Position numbers and translations under genes: made by a program. Shown piece by piece: positions 31,187 through 38,457 of a DNA stretch of 38,457 bases (the stretch's first letter is position 1; every line of letters begins with the position of its first letter). Source of the stretch: Clostridia bacterium (lineage in GTDB: Bacteria > Bacillota > Clostridia > UBA1212); contig JAGDAX010000117.1 of the NCBI GenBank assembly GCA_017848335.1, positions 1 through 38,457 on the forward strand. Reading direction: 5' to 3'. Below the pieces are notes generated by a model. That model was not told the DNA's origin, made no database searches, and saw nothing but the letters and a program-made list of their open reading frames with translations.

Positions 31187-34066
31187 TCAGAAGAACCTCT
31201 TCTTTTTGAGCACGAACGCTGCGACGAATGCGAGGGCAACGACGGACGCGAATACAGCCGTCATTGCGCTGCCGGTGCCCGGGTTGTCCACAGGCGGGTT
31301 GTCTGCCTGGTTGGGCAGGAAGAAGTCGCCGTCCACCTTCTCGCCGGTTACCACGAATGCAAACGTTCCGTTGCCGCGGTTCTTCGCGTTGGTGGTGTAG
31401 TCGATATTCTCGACCTCGGAGTCGGGGCAGTGATCGAGCACCAGATAAGCGCCGTCGTTTCCGCCGGTGAGGAAGTCTCCTGCGACCTCGACGGTCAGCG
31501 TGTACGTGCCTGCGTCGACGTCTGCTTCGAGGTCAAGGATTATCTCGGGATCGTTGTCTCCGTTGGGCTCGTACTCGCCGGCTGCGACCAGCTCGCCGTC
31601 AGCGTCCGTGAGGAGCAGTCTGACCTTGACGGGGACGCCGTTGTCGGGTCTGCTGGCCCAGAATCTGGTGAGGCGGATCTTGTTGAACACGCCTGCGGTG
31701 GTGAATGTGGCGGAAGCCTTTTCGCCCGCGTTATTCATCCAGATGGCCTTGCCGTCTACAGGACTGTCGGTGGACTCGCCGGCGTTGTAGTCGACGTACT
31801 CCTTGGGCTCCTGGGTGTCTGTGCCGTAGGTGAAGGAAACCATGTGTATTTCCTCGCCGCCCGCGAAGCCGACGATCTCAACCTCATGAAGGCCGCTGTC
31901 GACCACGGGAACGTAGACGTTGGCGCGGAAGCCGCTGCCTGCGACCGGGAAGAACGAGAGCGCAGCCTCGGTGATGGGGCCTTCTTCGGATTTCCACTCG
32001 TCGCTGTAGACTGTTTCGCCGCCGTCAAGCTTGTATCCGTATTTTTCGACGGGATAATTCGCTGCCAGCCAGCCGACGTATCTGACGTATTCGTCGCCGG
32101 CCTCTGTGGGAACGTTGAGTCCTTCCTCTGCTCCGTAGGACGTGTCGCCCTTGCCGATGGCGTCCGTATTGACGTGACTGCTCAGCTCACGGGGAATGAA
32201 GCCATTGCCTGAAGCATCGTCGGAATAAAGCCTGAGAGCGATAATGCCGCGCTCGGAGGCCACGTAATCCCAGCCGTACGTGCCATAGGCGGAGCCTACA
32301 GCGAAATAGTTGACGTAATAATCATTGCCGTCGGTTGTTTTGGTGGCGTCGGTTATTGTCATGGTGACAAGATATTCGCCTGCGGGCAGCGCCGGTTCAA
32401 AGCCCATGAGAACAGCTCCGTCACCGTCAAAGGTGCCTTCAAGCGAAGCGACGTTGTCGCCGTTCTTGAATTCGACCGTGACCGGACACCCTTTGAAAGC
32501 CCAGAACATCGGAAACTCGACGGCGTAGAATTCAACGTCCGTGTTGAATACGAACTGGAGATCAAGGTCACCGGTGCCATGGCCGGCCCATCCGGCGTTG
32601 AATCCGGGGTCGTTTATAAGAGAGCCGTCGTAGTTCGTATAGTAATCCATATAGGGAGCTCTTCCTGACGCTTCTTCAACGAACGTGCCGAAGGCCTCCA
32701 CTTCGCCTATGCTCACGTAGGATGCTCCGGAATATACCGCGATGCAGATATATCTTGCGCGGTTGGACGTTTCAAAAACAAACGGGTCGGCGCTGTCAAC
32801 AGCTCCCGCTCTGCCTTCCACGTAGTCAACGAGATCCCAGTTGACACAGTCAAGCGTCGTATAGACCTCGAATTCCGCGGGGAAGGTGTACTCGGCAAAG
32901 CCCTGCGAGAAGACCTTGATGCAGCTTAGATCATACACGCCCTTAAGGTCGATGTAGAGATAAGCGGGAAGCGTATCAACGGTAGAATACCATCCGAGTG
33001 GCTCGCCGTCGGTGATTCCCGTGTCGTGAACGAATTTGGTTCCGTCGGTAATGAAGGACGGATCCCAGTAGCCGAGTCTAAAGGATTCTCCTGCTTCCAG
33101 TTCCTCATGAACAGGTTTGCTAAGGGCAATATTGGTGTCGTCGTTGTTGTAACGCGTCCCGTAGATCTTACTGATGGAGCCGTCCTCATGACGAACGTAG
33201 TAGCTCACGGTATGCTCGCCCTCGTAAAGGGGAATCATTGACGCGAAGTTTCTGTAAGCGTCGGCATTTGCGTATGCGGCGCCGAAGTTCGCCTTCATAT
33301 AGTCGGCGGTGTCCTGACTGTAGCTTATGGCAACGTCGTCGAAGGTGATGTCCCCGTCGTCGGTCTGGTAGCCGAACGTGTCAATGGGCTTAGAGGGATA
33401 GTGCCAGCCGATCAGGTAAAGGAACTGCGCGCCTTTTTCGACGGCTACCTTAACGGAGCCGAGGTCGGGACCCTTGCCGCGGTTCTCAACGATGGCGTTG
33501 GCGGAGGCAAGCGCCGCATAGTCGATGTTGGTCTTGGCCACCAAGGCGTCGGGGTGGTAATAGTTCCACTTGATGCTCTTCACCATGGAGGTGGCGCCGC
33601 TGTCGAGCTTTTCGTAGAATTTGAGCTCGTTGCCGAAGTTTTTGCCAAAGGGAACGGTGATGTTGTACCTGAGCGGATGCGCAGAGCCTGTGGGATAAGG
33701 CGGGTTTGCCGCAATAATGTTCACGTCGTAAATGCCCTTGCCCCAGACGATGTCGCCGTTGTCGATCTGGTAACCGATGTCGGCAAGATCGTCATCGGTG
33801 GAATACCATCCCTGAATGTGCAGATAATCATATTGCTTATCGTAAAGGTTTCCGAGGTCGCCGCCTGCCGCCGCCGTCCTCACGTCATAATCATCCTCCA
33901 GGGGGGTGTGAGGACCCTTAGGCATATAAGCGGGATTCGCGTTCGGATCAGGATCGTTTGTTAGAAACGCTCCGTCAATGTTGAACGCGCTGGCCGCGCT
34001 CGAGGTGATGGCGAACAGCGAGAACAGCATTGTCAGCGCGATCACAACTGCAAATACTTTTTTCAT
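31187..34066 (-). CDS. Wall-anchored modular protein with discoidin domain and NPGTG sorting signal
   Basis: This 959-residue protein has a signal peptide (1-26, ending SSAASA). Three copies of one module are visible at about 85-150, 215-315 and 690-790. Each has a GW core, then YGY or IGYQ, DG-D or DGGE, a variable loop, and an edge strand ending V-F-YG-like. Between copies 2 and 3 lies an F5/8 type C (discoidin) domain at about 325-470 (NIALSKPVHEE, YLYIDLKGVYDLSCIKVF, ARYICIAVY, IGEVEAFG). The C-terminus has NPGTG at 928-932, a hydrophobic segment and KKKR, the layout of a sortase signal with an NPxTG rather than LPxTG motif. It is probably a surface glycan-binding or structural protein. 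GGAGGAAAA precedes the ATG, and a matched promoter lies upstream. Confidence 0.82.
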   Translation of the reverse strand: MKKVFAVVIALTMLFSLFAITSSAASAFNIDGAFLTNDPDPNANPAYMPKGPHTPLEDDYDVRTAAAGGDLGNLYDKQYDYLHIQGWYSTDDDLADIGYQIDNGDIVWGKGIYDVNIIAANPPYPTGSAHPLRYNITVPFGKNFGNELKFYEKLDSGATSMVKSIKWNYYHPDALVAKTNIDYAALASANAIVENRGKGPDLGSVKVAVEKGAQFLYLIGWHYPSKPIDTFGYQTDDGDITFDDVAISYSQDTADYMKANFGAAYANADAYRNFASMIPLYEGEHTVSYYVRHEDGSISKIYGTRYNNDDTNIALSKPVHEELEAGESFRLGYWDPSFITDGTKFVHDTGITDGEPLGWYSTVDTLPAYLYIDLKGVYDLSCIKVFSQGFAEYTFPAEFEVYTTLDCVNWDLVDYVEGRAGAVDSADPFVFETSNRARYICIAVYSGASYVSIGEVEAFGTFVEEASGRAPYMDYYTNYDGSLINDPGFNAGWAGHGTGDLDLQFVFNTDVEFYAVEFPMFWAFKGCPVTVEFKNGDNVASLEGTFDGDGAVLMGFEPALPAGEYLVTMTITDATKTTDGNDYYVNYFAVGSAYGTYGWDYVASERGIIALRLYSDDASGNGFIPRELSSHVNTDAIGKGDTSYGAEEGLNVPTEAGDEYVRYVGWLAANYPVEKYGYKLDGGETVYSDEWKSEEGPITEAALSFFPVAGSGFRANVYVPVVDSGLHEVEIVGFAGGEEIHMVSFTYGTDTQEPKEYVDYNAGESTDSPVDGKAIWMNNAGEKASATFTTAGVFNKIRLTRFWASRPDNGVPVKVRLLLTDADGELVAAGEYEPNGDNDPEIILDLEADVDAGTYTLTVEVAGDFLTGGNDGAYLVLDHCPDSEVENIDYTTNAKNRGNGTFAFVVTGEKVDGDFFLPNQADNPPVDNPGTGSAMTAVFASVVALAFVAAFVLKKKRFF

Positions 34067-34109
34067 AGCTTTTCCTCCCTATAATGGAAATAGAATCTGA
34101 TTTTTGATG

Positions 34110-34128
34110 ATGAGTATGCGAAACTCAT
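34110..34128. promoter_or_regulatory. Inverted repeat downstream of the surface-protein promoter
   Basis: ATGAGT (34110-34115) and ACTCAT (34123-34128) form a small inverted repeat in the leader of the minus-strand gene. A TTGGTATGA sequence (minus strand) also occurs twice around the -10. Both could be operator elements. Confidence 0.35.
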
Positions 34129-34144
34129 ACCAAGAACTGGGTAT

Positions 34145-34174
34145 ATCATACCAAACCCGGCAAGTCCGCGTCAA
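34145..34174 (-). promoter_or_regulatory. Promoter of the wall-anchored protein gene
   Basis: On the minus strand TTGACG (34174-34169), an 18-base spacer and TATGAT (34150-34145). The leader to the start codon at 34066 is about 70-75 nt. Confidence 0.7.
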
Positions 34175-34315
34175 TCGTTTTCGGATATTTTCGGAAATTA
34201 TCCGCGTTTTTTCGGCAAATTTCGGGAAATTCTGCGCAAGATACATTCCTTCCGCGACAATATACGCGAATTCGCAGAAAATCGCGCTGTTTCAGGGCCG
34301 CTGCGGCATCCCGAA

Positions 34316-34379
34316 GCCTCATAAACCGTGCGAGCCCGCATGAAGCCCGTGAGGCCGGGCCTCATAAACCGTGTGAGCC
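34316..34379. repeat. 21-bp direct repeat, two copies 43 bp apart
   Basis: GCCTCATAAACCGTGCGAGCC at 34316-34336 recurs at 34359-34379 with one base changed. It lies in the divergent gap between the surface protein and the rsmF-like operon. No gene is seen in this gap. Confidence 0.8.
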
Positions 34380-34400
34380 GCGAGCCTTGTTGAAAAGAGG

Positions 34401-34429
34401 TGTTAAATTGCCGCGGTTAATGGTATAAT
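34401..34429 (+). promoter_or_regulatory. Promoter of the RNA-modification operon
   Basis: TATAAT (34424-34429) is preceded by TGG, forming an extended -10. A poor -35, TGTTAA (34401-34406), lies 17 bases upstream. The leader to ATG 34569 is about 135 nt. Confidence 0.65.
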
Positions 34430-34568
34430 TCACTTCGGGAAGACGAGAATTCAGGCATGAAGCCGTGCTCCGGGCATCAGACTTCAGCCTGCTTCCGATG
34501 AATCTAAAATCCCGGCTCAGGGATCGACTCCCGGAGCTTATAACTTACCGCCGAAGGAAACCGCGCCC

Positions 34569-36287
34569 ATGAAGCTTCCGCAGCAATTCACCGACAATAT
34601 GAAAGCCCTTGTTCCGCCCGACGAGCAGGAGCGGTTTTTCGCGTCCTTTGACGAAGGAAAATATTCCGGGGTGCGGGCAAACAGGCTCAAGATCGCTCCG
34701 GAGGACCTTCCGGGGCTTCTTGCGGATTATGCGGACGTCACCGGCAATATACCCTGGTGCGGCGACGGTTTCTATTACGAGAACGGGCAGCCGGGCAGGA
34801 ACGGCCTCTACCACGCCGGCGTCTATTATATTCAGGAGCCCAGCGCGATGTACCCCGGGGCGAACGTGCCCTTGGCAGAGGGCGGCAACGTGCTGGATAT
34901 CTGCGCGGCGCCGGGCGGCAAGTCCACGCAGCTGGCTTCGAGGATGGCGGGCAAAGGCCTGCTTGTGTCAAACGATATCAGCGAGGAGCGGGCCAAGGCG
35001 CTTGTCAAGAACCTTCAGATGGCGGGCGTGCCCAACGCGGTGGTCACCAACGAAACGCCGCAGAATCTGGCCCGCAGCTTCCCGGAGTTTTTCCACACCG
35101 TCGTGGTAGACGCGCCGTGCTCGGGTGAAGGCATGTTCCGCAAGGACGAGGAGGCGGTGAAGGGCTGGGAGAATTTCCGCAGCGAGCGCTGCCGGGAAAT
35201 GCAGGACGAGATTCTGGAGAGCGTTCATGAGATGCTGCGGCCCGGGGGCTTCCTGGCTTATTCCACCTGCACGTTCGAGTTTGCGGAAAACGAGGGCGCG
35301 ATAGGCGACTTTATAAAGAGGCACCCCGAATATGAGATCGTGGCTGCGCCGAAGACCGGGGGCGTGGCAGACGGTATTGCTGCGGAAAATATTGCCGGGA
35401 AGGATATTGCTGCGGAAAATGAAGGCTTTCCGGGCGAATCGCTGAAGGGCGCCGCGAGGCTCTGGCCCCATCTCGTGAATGGAGAGGGGCACTTTACGGC
35501 ATTTCTGCGCAAGAATGCAAAGAGCGCGGAGGAGGATTCCGGCACCGCCGAGACCGACAGGCTCACCGCGGCATCAGGCGGCAGCGTGTTTGAACGCATT
35601 TCCTCCGGCGTTTCGACAGGTGACGTGAGTGACAGAAGCGACGCGAGCGGCAGAAGCGACGAGAGCGGCAGAAGCGACGAGAGCGGCAGAAGCGACGAGA
35701 GCGGCAAAACCGAAAATATCGGCAAAAGCGGCAAAAAAGACAAAAGGGACAAACGCGACAGGAAAAAGGAAAAATTCCGCAGCTTCAGGCGGTTCGAGCA
35801 GATCCCGTACGAGATCCGCGAATATTTTGACTTCTACATGACCTGCGAGCCCCCGAAGGGCGAGTATTTCAAGCTCGGGGACAACCTTTACTACCTGCCT
35901 GTGATGCCGCCGAATATTGACGGGCTCAAGGTCATGATGGCCGGCGTGTACCTCGGCGAGGTCAAGAGCGGCGAATGGAAGCCCTCCCACAGGCTGGCCC
36001 TGACGCTGAAGCCTGAGGATTTTACCTACAATATCATTCTCGCCAACGGCAGCGGCGCGATGTGGCGCTATCTTCGCGGCGAGACGGTGCTTCTCGAGGA
36101 CGACGACGTTGTGTTTACAGTGAACGGCGAGGAGGTCAACAAGGCTGCCTCGGCAAGGGAACGCCTTTCGGCGCCCTGCGCGGTGTCCGTGAACGAAAAG
36201 GGCGCGACGTTTATTCTCGGGCTTGGGCACGTCAATGGCGGCGCGGTCAAAAACCTGTACCCCAAGGGCTGGAGGAGGCTGTCGTGA
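34569..36287 (+). CDS. RsmF/NOL1-NOP2-Sun family rRNA cytosine-C5 methyltransferase
   Basis: This 572-residue protein methylates cytosine C5 in RNA, most likely 16S rRNA by analogy to RsmF/YebU. The SAM-binding motif is VLDICAAPGGKSTQLAS at about 108-124. The two catalytic cysteines are Cys184 in DAPCSGEGMFRK and Cys234 in STCTF. A C-terminal RsmF-like domain starts at about 415 (FRRFEQIPYEIREYF) and ends with a PUA-like segment. Between them lies a long low-complexity linker (about 325-412), including four 18-bp units coding GRSDES-type repeats and a Lys/Asp-rich stretch. The stop TGA abuts the ATG of the next gene, so the two are translationally coupled. Confidence 0.92.
   Translation: MKLPQQFTDNMKALVPPDEQERFFASFDEGKYSGVRANRLKIAPEDLPGLLADYADVTGNIPWCGDGFYYENGQPGRNGLYHAGVYYIQEPSAMYPGANVPLAEGGNVLDICAAPGGKSTQLASRMAGKGLLVSNDISEERAKALVKNLQMAGVPNAVVTNETPQNLARSFPEFFHTVVVDAPCSGEGMFRKDEEAVKGWENFRSERCREMQDEILESVHEMLRPGGFLAYSTCTFEFAENEGAIGDFIKRHPEYEIVAAPKTGGVADGIAAENIAGKDIAAENEGFPGESLKGAARLWPHLVNGEGHFTAFLRKNAKSAEEDSGTAETDRLTAASGGSVFERISSGVSTGDVSDRSDASGRSDESGRSDESGRSDESGKTENIGKSGKKDKRDKRDRKKEKFRSFRRFEQIPYEIREYFDFYMTCEPPKGEYFKLGDNLYYLPVMPPNIDGLKVMMAGVYLGEVKSGEWKPSHRLALTLKPEDFTYNIILANGSGAMWRYLRGETVLLEDDDVVFTVNGEEVNKAASARERLSAPCAVSVNEKGATFILGLGHVNGGAVKNLYPKGWRRLS
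35633..35704. repeat. 18-bp in-frame tandem repeat in the methyltransferase linker
   Basis: Unit CAGAAGCGACGAGAGCGG starts at 35633, 35651, 35669 and 35687; copies 2-4 are identical and copy 1 differs by one base. It encodes repeated Gly-Arg-Ser-Asp-Glu-Ser and keeps the frame. Confidence 0.95.
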
Positions 36288-37007
36288 ATGAGAATTGACC
36301 GGCTTTTGGCAAACCAGGGCATCGGCTCCCGCAGCGAGGTAAAGGCCCTCATCAGGAGCGGCGCCGTGAAGGTTAACGGCGAAACCGTGAGGGACCCCGG
36401 GGCGCCGGTGGACGAGCTTCGCGACGCGGTGGAGTTAAGAGGCGAGACACTGACCTACCGCAAATACGTCTATATCATGATGAACAAGCCTGCGGGTGTG
36501 CTCTCGGGCGGCGGCGGTGTTCCGACCGACAAGACCGCGGCAATGCTTCTGCCTGCCGCCTACGCCAAATTCGATCTCAGCCCCGCAGGAAGGCTCGACA
36601 AGGACTCCGAGGGCCTTCTCCTTCTCACCAACGACGGCGACTTTGTGCACGACACGATTTCTCCCTCAAAGAAGGTAAAAAAGCGGTATTTCATAAGGGT
36701 CGGCGGCGAGCTCACTGATGCGGACCGTGAAGCCTTTGAGGCGGGGATCATTCTCGGCGACGGCACCGCGCTGAAGCCCGCGGGACTTGAGATCCTGAAG
36801 GCGGAGGGCGGCCTTTCGGAGGCCGTGGTGACGATCTCGGAGGGCAAATACCATCAGGTGAAGCGGATGGTGCTGGCGCGCGGCAAGAGGGTGACCTACC
36901 TTAAGCGGCTGTCGATAGGGGCGCTGAGCCTGGACATGAGGCTGGGGCCGGGGGAGTTTCGGGAGCTGACGGAGGAAGAGCTGGAGATCGTGAAAAGCAG
37001 GGGTTAA
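36288..37007 (+). CDS. Pseudouridine synthase, RsuA/RluB family
   Basis: This 239-residue protein has an N-terminal S4 RNA-binding domain (1-55, RIDRLLANQGIGSRSEVKALI) and an RsuA-type synthase domain. The catalytic aspartate is Asp104 in PAGRLDKDSEGLLLLTNDG, and ISEGKYHQVKRM is the conserved C-terminal motif. It converts a uridine of rRNA to pseudouridine; length and motifs fit RsuA (16S) or RluB/E/F (23S) and I cannot separate them. The start codon directly follows the stop of the rsmF-like gene. This supports a shared rRNA-modification operon. Confidence 0.92.
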   Translation: MRIDRLLANQGIGSRSEVKALIRSGAVKVNGETVRDPGAPVDELRDAVELRGETLTYRKYVYIMMNKPAGVLSGGGGVPTDKTAAMLLPAAYAKFDLSPAGRLDKDSEGLLLLTNDGDFVHDTISPSKKVKKRYFIRVGGELTDADREAFEAGIILGDGTALKPAGLEILKAEGGLSEAVVTISEGKYHQVKRMVLARGKRVTYLKRLSIGALSLDMRLGPGEFRELTEEELEIVKSRG

Positions 37008-37054
37008 GCACCGGGCGCACCCCCGCGACTATTTTTAAAGGATTGCGCGAACAT

Positions 37055-38269
37055 ATGAAAAAACAGGTAATCGACAAGTGTATTTTCTTCCTGGAGCCGC
37101 TTCTGGACAGGATTTTCGAGAACCGCGACTTCTTTGAAGGCATTGACGTGGACTACAAGGAGGGCCTCAAGAGGTTTTCGTTCAAGGTGGGGCTCGAGAA
37201 TGACCTTCTCGCGTTCATATACAGCGGAGAAAAGTACAGCCTGCCTGCCGCGGAATTCGGGGATTTTCTGCTCCGTGAATTTGCGCGCTGCGACGGGTTC
37301 ACGGTCTGCATTCACGAGCGCGGTAACGACGCGATCCTGAGCTGCGACGGCAGGGACGTCAAAATGTCCAACAAGGCCACGTCCAAGGCCGCATCCAAAG
37401 CCGCAGCGGGAAGCACAGCTGCCGACAAGAGACCCGCGGACGACAGCCGGCATGGCGACGCTTACACTGGCGGCACCCTCGGAAACCGTGAATACGTGAT
37501 CAAAGCCGGTCCGGCAGCAGGACTCCTCAAGGCCATCGGCATCATGAGCAAGGACGGTAAGATCAAGAACGACCGCATTCGGAAATACAACCAGATCGAC
37601 CACTTCGTGGAGCTTCTCGTGCCCATGCTGAAGGAGGTCGCGGACGGGAAGGGCGGTGCGCCGATTCGCGTGATCGACTGCGGCTGCGGCAAATCCTACC
37701 TTTCGTTTGTGCTCAACTATTACGTCAAAGAGGTCCTGGGGAAGAAGTGCTACTTCACGGGCCTTGATTTCAACCCGGTGGTGATCGAGGATTCGAAGAA
37801 AACCGCCGCGGAGCTTGGCTACAGGAACATGGATTTCATACAGACGGACATTGGCGTGTACGAGCCCGACGGGCAGTACGACCTTCTCATGACGCTCCAC
37901 GCCTGCGATACGGCCACCGACAAGGCGCTCAATTTCGCCGTCCGGAACCGTATTCCCAACATCGTCTGCGTTCCCTGCTGCCACAAGGAAATGAACGAAA
38001 ACTACTCGCTTCCGGGCTTTGAGCCGCTCATGAAGTACGGTGTGTTCAAGGCTGCCATTGCCGCGTCGCTTACCGACGCGCTGCGCTGCAGCTACCTTGA
38101 GGCCATGGGCTACGACGTTTCCGCAGTGGAATACATTTCGCCGCTTGACACGCCCAAGAATATAATGATACGGGCCGCGCGCGGATACGACAATATCGAC
38201 TCCGTGAAGCTCATGGACTTCGCCGGCATGGTGAAGCGGCTGGGAACGAGTCTTTCGATCGGAAAATGA
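37055..38269 (+). CDS. SAM-dependent methyltransferase, METTL25/PF13679-like
   Basis: This 404-residue protein has a C-terminal Rossmann methyltransferase domain with motif I IRVIDCGCGKSYLSFVLNYY at about 203-222, an acidic strand-2 end in YFTGLDFNP, LHACDTATDKAL at about 282-293, and CVPCCHKEMN, a cysteine-rich motif typical of the methyltransferase-32 family. The N-terminal 90 residues are a separate alpha/beta domain. A Lys/Ala-rich linker (about 108-135) separates them. The substrate is unknown; context in an rRNA-modification operon suggests RNA. ATG 37055 is preferred over TTG 37043, which abuts the AAAGGA site. Confidence 0.82.
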   Translation: MKKQVIDKCIFFLEPLLDRIFENRDFFEGIDVDYKEGLKRFSFKVGLENDLLAFIYSGEKYSLPAAEFGDFLLREFARCDGFTVCIHERGNDAILSCDGRDVKMSNKATSKAASKAAAGSTAADKRPADDSRHGDAYTGGTLGNREYVIKAGPAAGLLKAIGIMSKDGKIKNDRIRKYNQIDHFVELLVPMLKEVADGKGGAPIRVIDCGCGKSYLSFVLNYYVKEVLGKKCYFTGLDFNPVVIEDSKKTAAELGYRNMDFIQTDIGVYEPDGQYDLLMTLHACDTATDKALNFAVRNRIPNIVCVPCCHKEMNENYSLPGFEPLMKYGVFKAAIAASLTDALRCSYLEAMGYDVSAVEYISPLDTPKNIMIRAARGYDNIDSVKLMDFAGMVKRLGTSLSIGK

Positions 38270-38407
38270 TGCCGGGCAGCGGTTGATAAGCTTGTGAGTG
38301 CCGAGTGCCCGGGGCCAGGCAAAGGCCAGAGGCAAGAGGCCGGAGACTTCGGCGCTCACCTGAGAGCGGGGCTAAATATGCTGCGCGGCGGCCAGAGGCC
38401 AAAGACA

Positions 38408-38445
38408 AGAGCGCTGCGAGGTTGTTACTTGCCCCGCAGCGCTCT
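38408..38445 (-). terminator. Probable terminator of an incoming minus-strand gene
   Basis: AGAGCGCTGCG (38408-38418) pairs perfectly with CGCAGCGCTCT (38435-38445). On the minus strand the hairpin is followed by TGTCTTTGG, which is moderately U-rich. It suggests a gene on the minus strand just beyond the right edge. The gap before it (38270-38407) holds GGCCAGAGGC-type short repeats. Confidence 0.55.
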
Positions 38446-38457
38446 CCGAACGTTTAC

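Overview
The window is about 38 kb of moderately high-GC DNA. It looks like a Gram-positive, anaerobic Clostridia-type genome, probably an uncultured gut or rumen member of the Eubacteriales. The evidence is a GAAC-N4-GTTC type SOS box, a UvrX-like polymerase with a YolD partner, purine-rich Shine-Dalgarno sites, consensus sigma-A promoters, a lipoprotein solute-binding protein, a sortase-like C-terminus and an M16C peptidase. The genus cannot be fixed from sequence alone.

Layout. 1-3099: the 3' end of a VanZ-like gene, then a protein kinase fused to a degenerate ParA/CpaE-like domain. 3100-5969: an SOS block with two matched promoter-plus-LexA-box modules, lexA, a Y-family polymerase and yolD. 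6078-8681 (minus): a glycosidase-like protein with a membrane segment at each end. 9331-13197: phosphonoacetaldehyde reductase, phosphonopyruvate decarboxylase and an Fe-S aldo/keto reductase. 13600-16000: an orphan lipoprotein solute-binding protein and a nitroreductase. 16355-25802: carbohydrate degradation genes (GH78 rhamnosidase, secreted GH99-like protein with a CBM9-like domain, GH106-like protein) with a cytidylate-kinase-like gene between them. 26688-30806: an M16C peptidase, a small membrane protein and a pRiA4b ORF-3-like protein. 31187-34066 (minus): a large wall-anchored protein with a discoidin domain and three repeated modules. 34569-38269: an RNA-modification operon (rsmF-like, rsuA-like, METTL25-like methyltransferase).

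Functionally, the SOS block links LexA, cleaved at an unusual Cys-Gly site, to a mutagenic polymerase. Two enzymes of 2-hydroxyethylphosphonate synthesis are present, but PEP mutase is not. The glycosidases suggest use of rhamnose-containing polysaccharides.

The most distinctive feature is the intergenic DNA. Most gaps between genes carry a private short tandem array (periods of 12, 18, 19, 20, 21, 23, 29, 32, 34-36, 37 or 75 bp). Several arrays begin inside the last codons of the upstream gene, so they copy its stop codon. Similar repeats occur in protein linkers and tails. I found no tRNA, rRNA, CRISPR array, transposase or phage gene.
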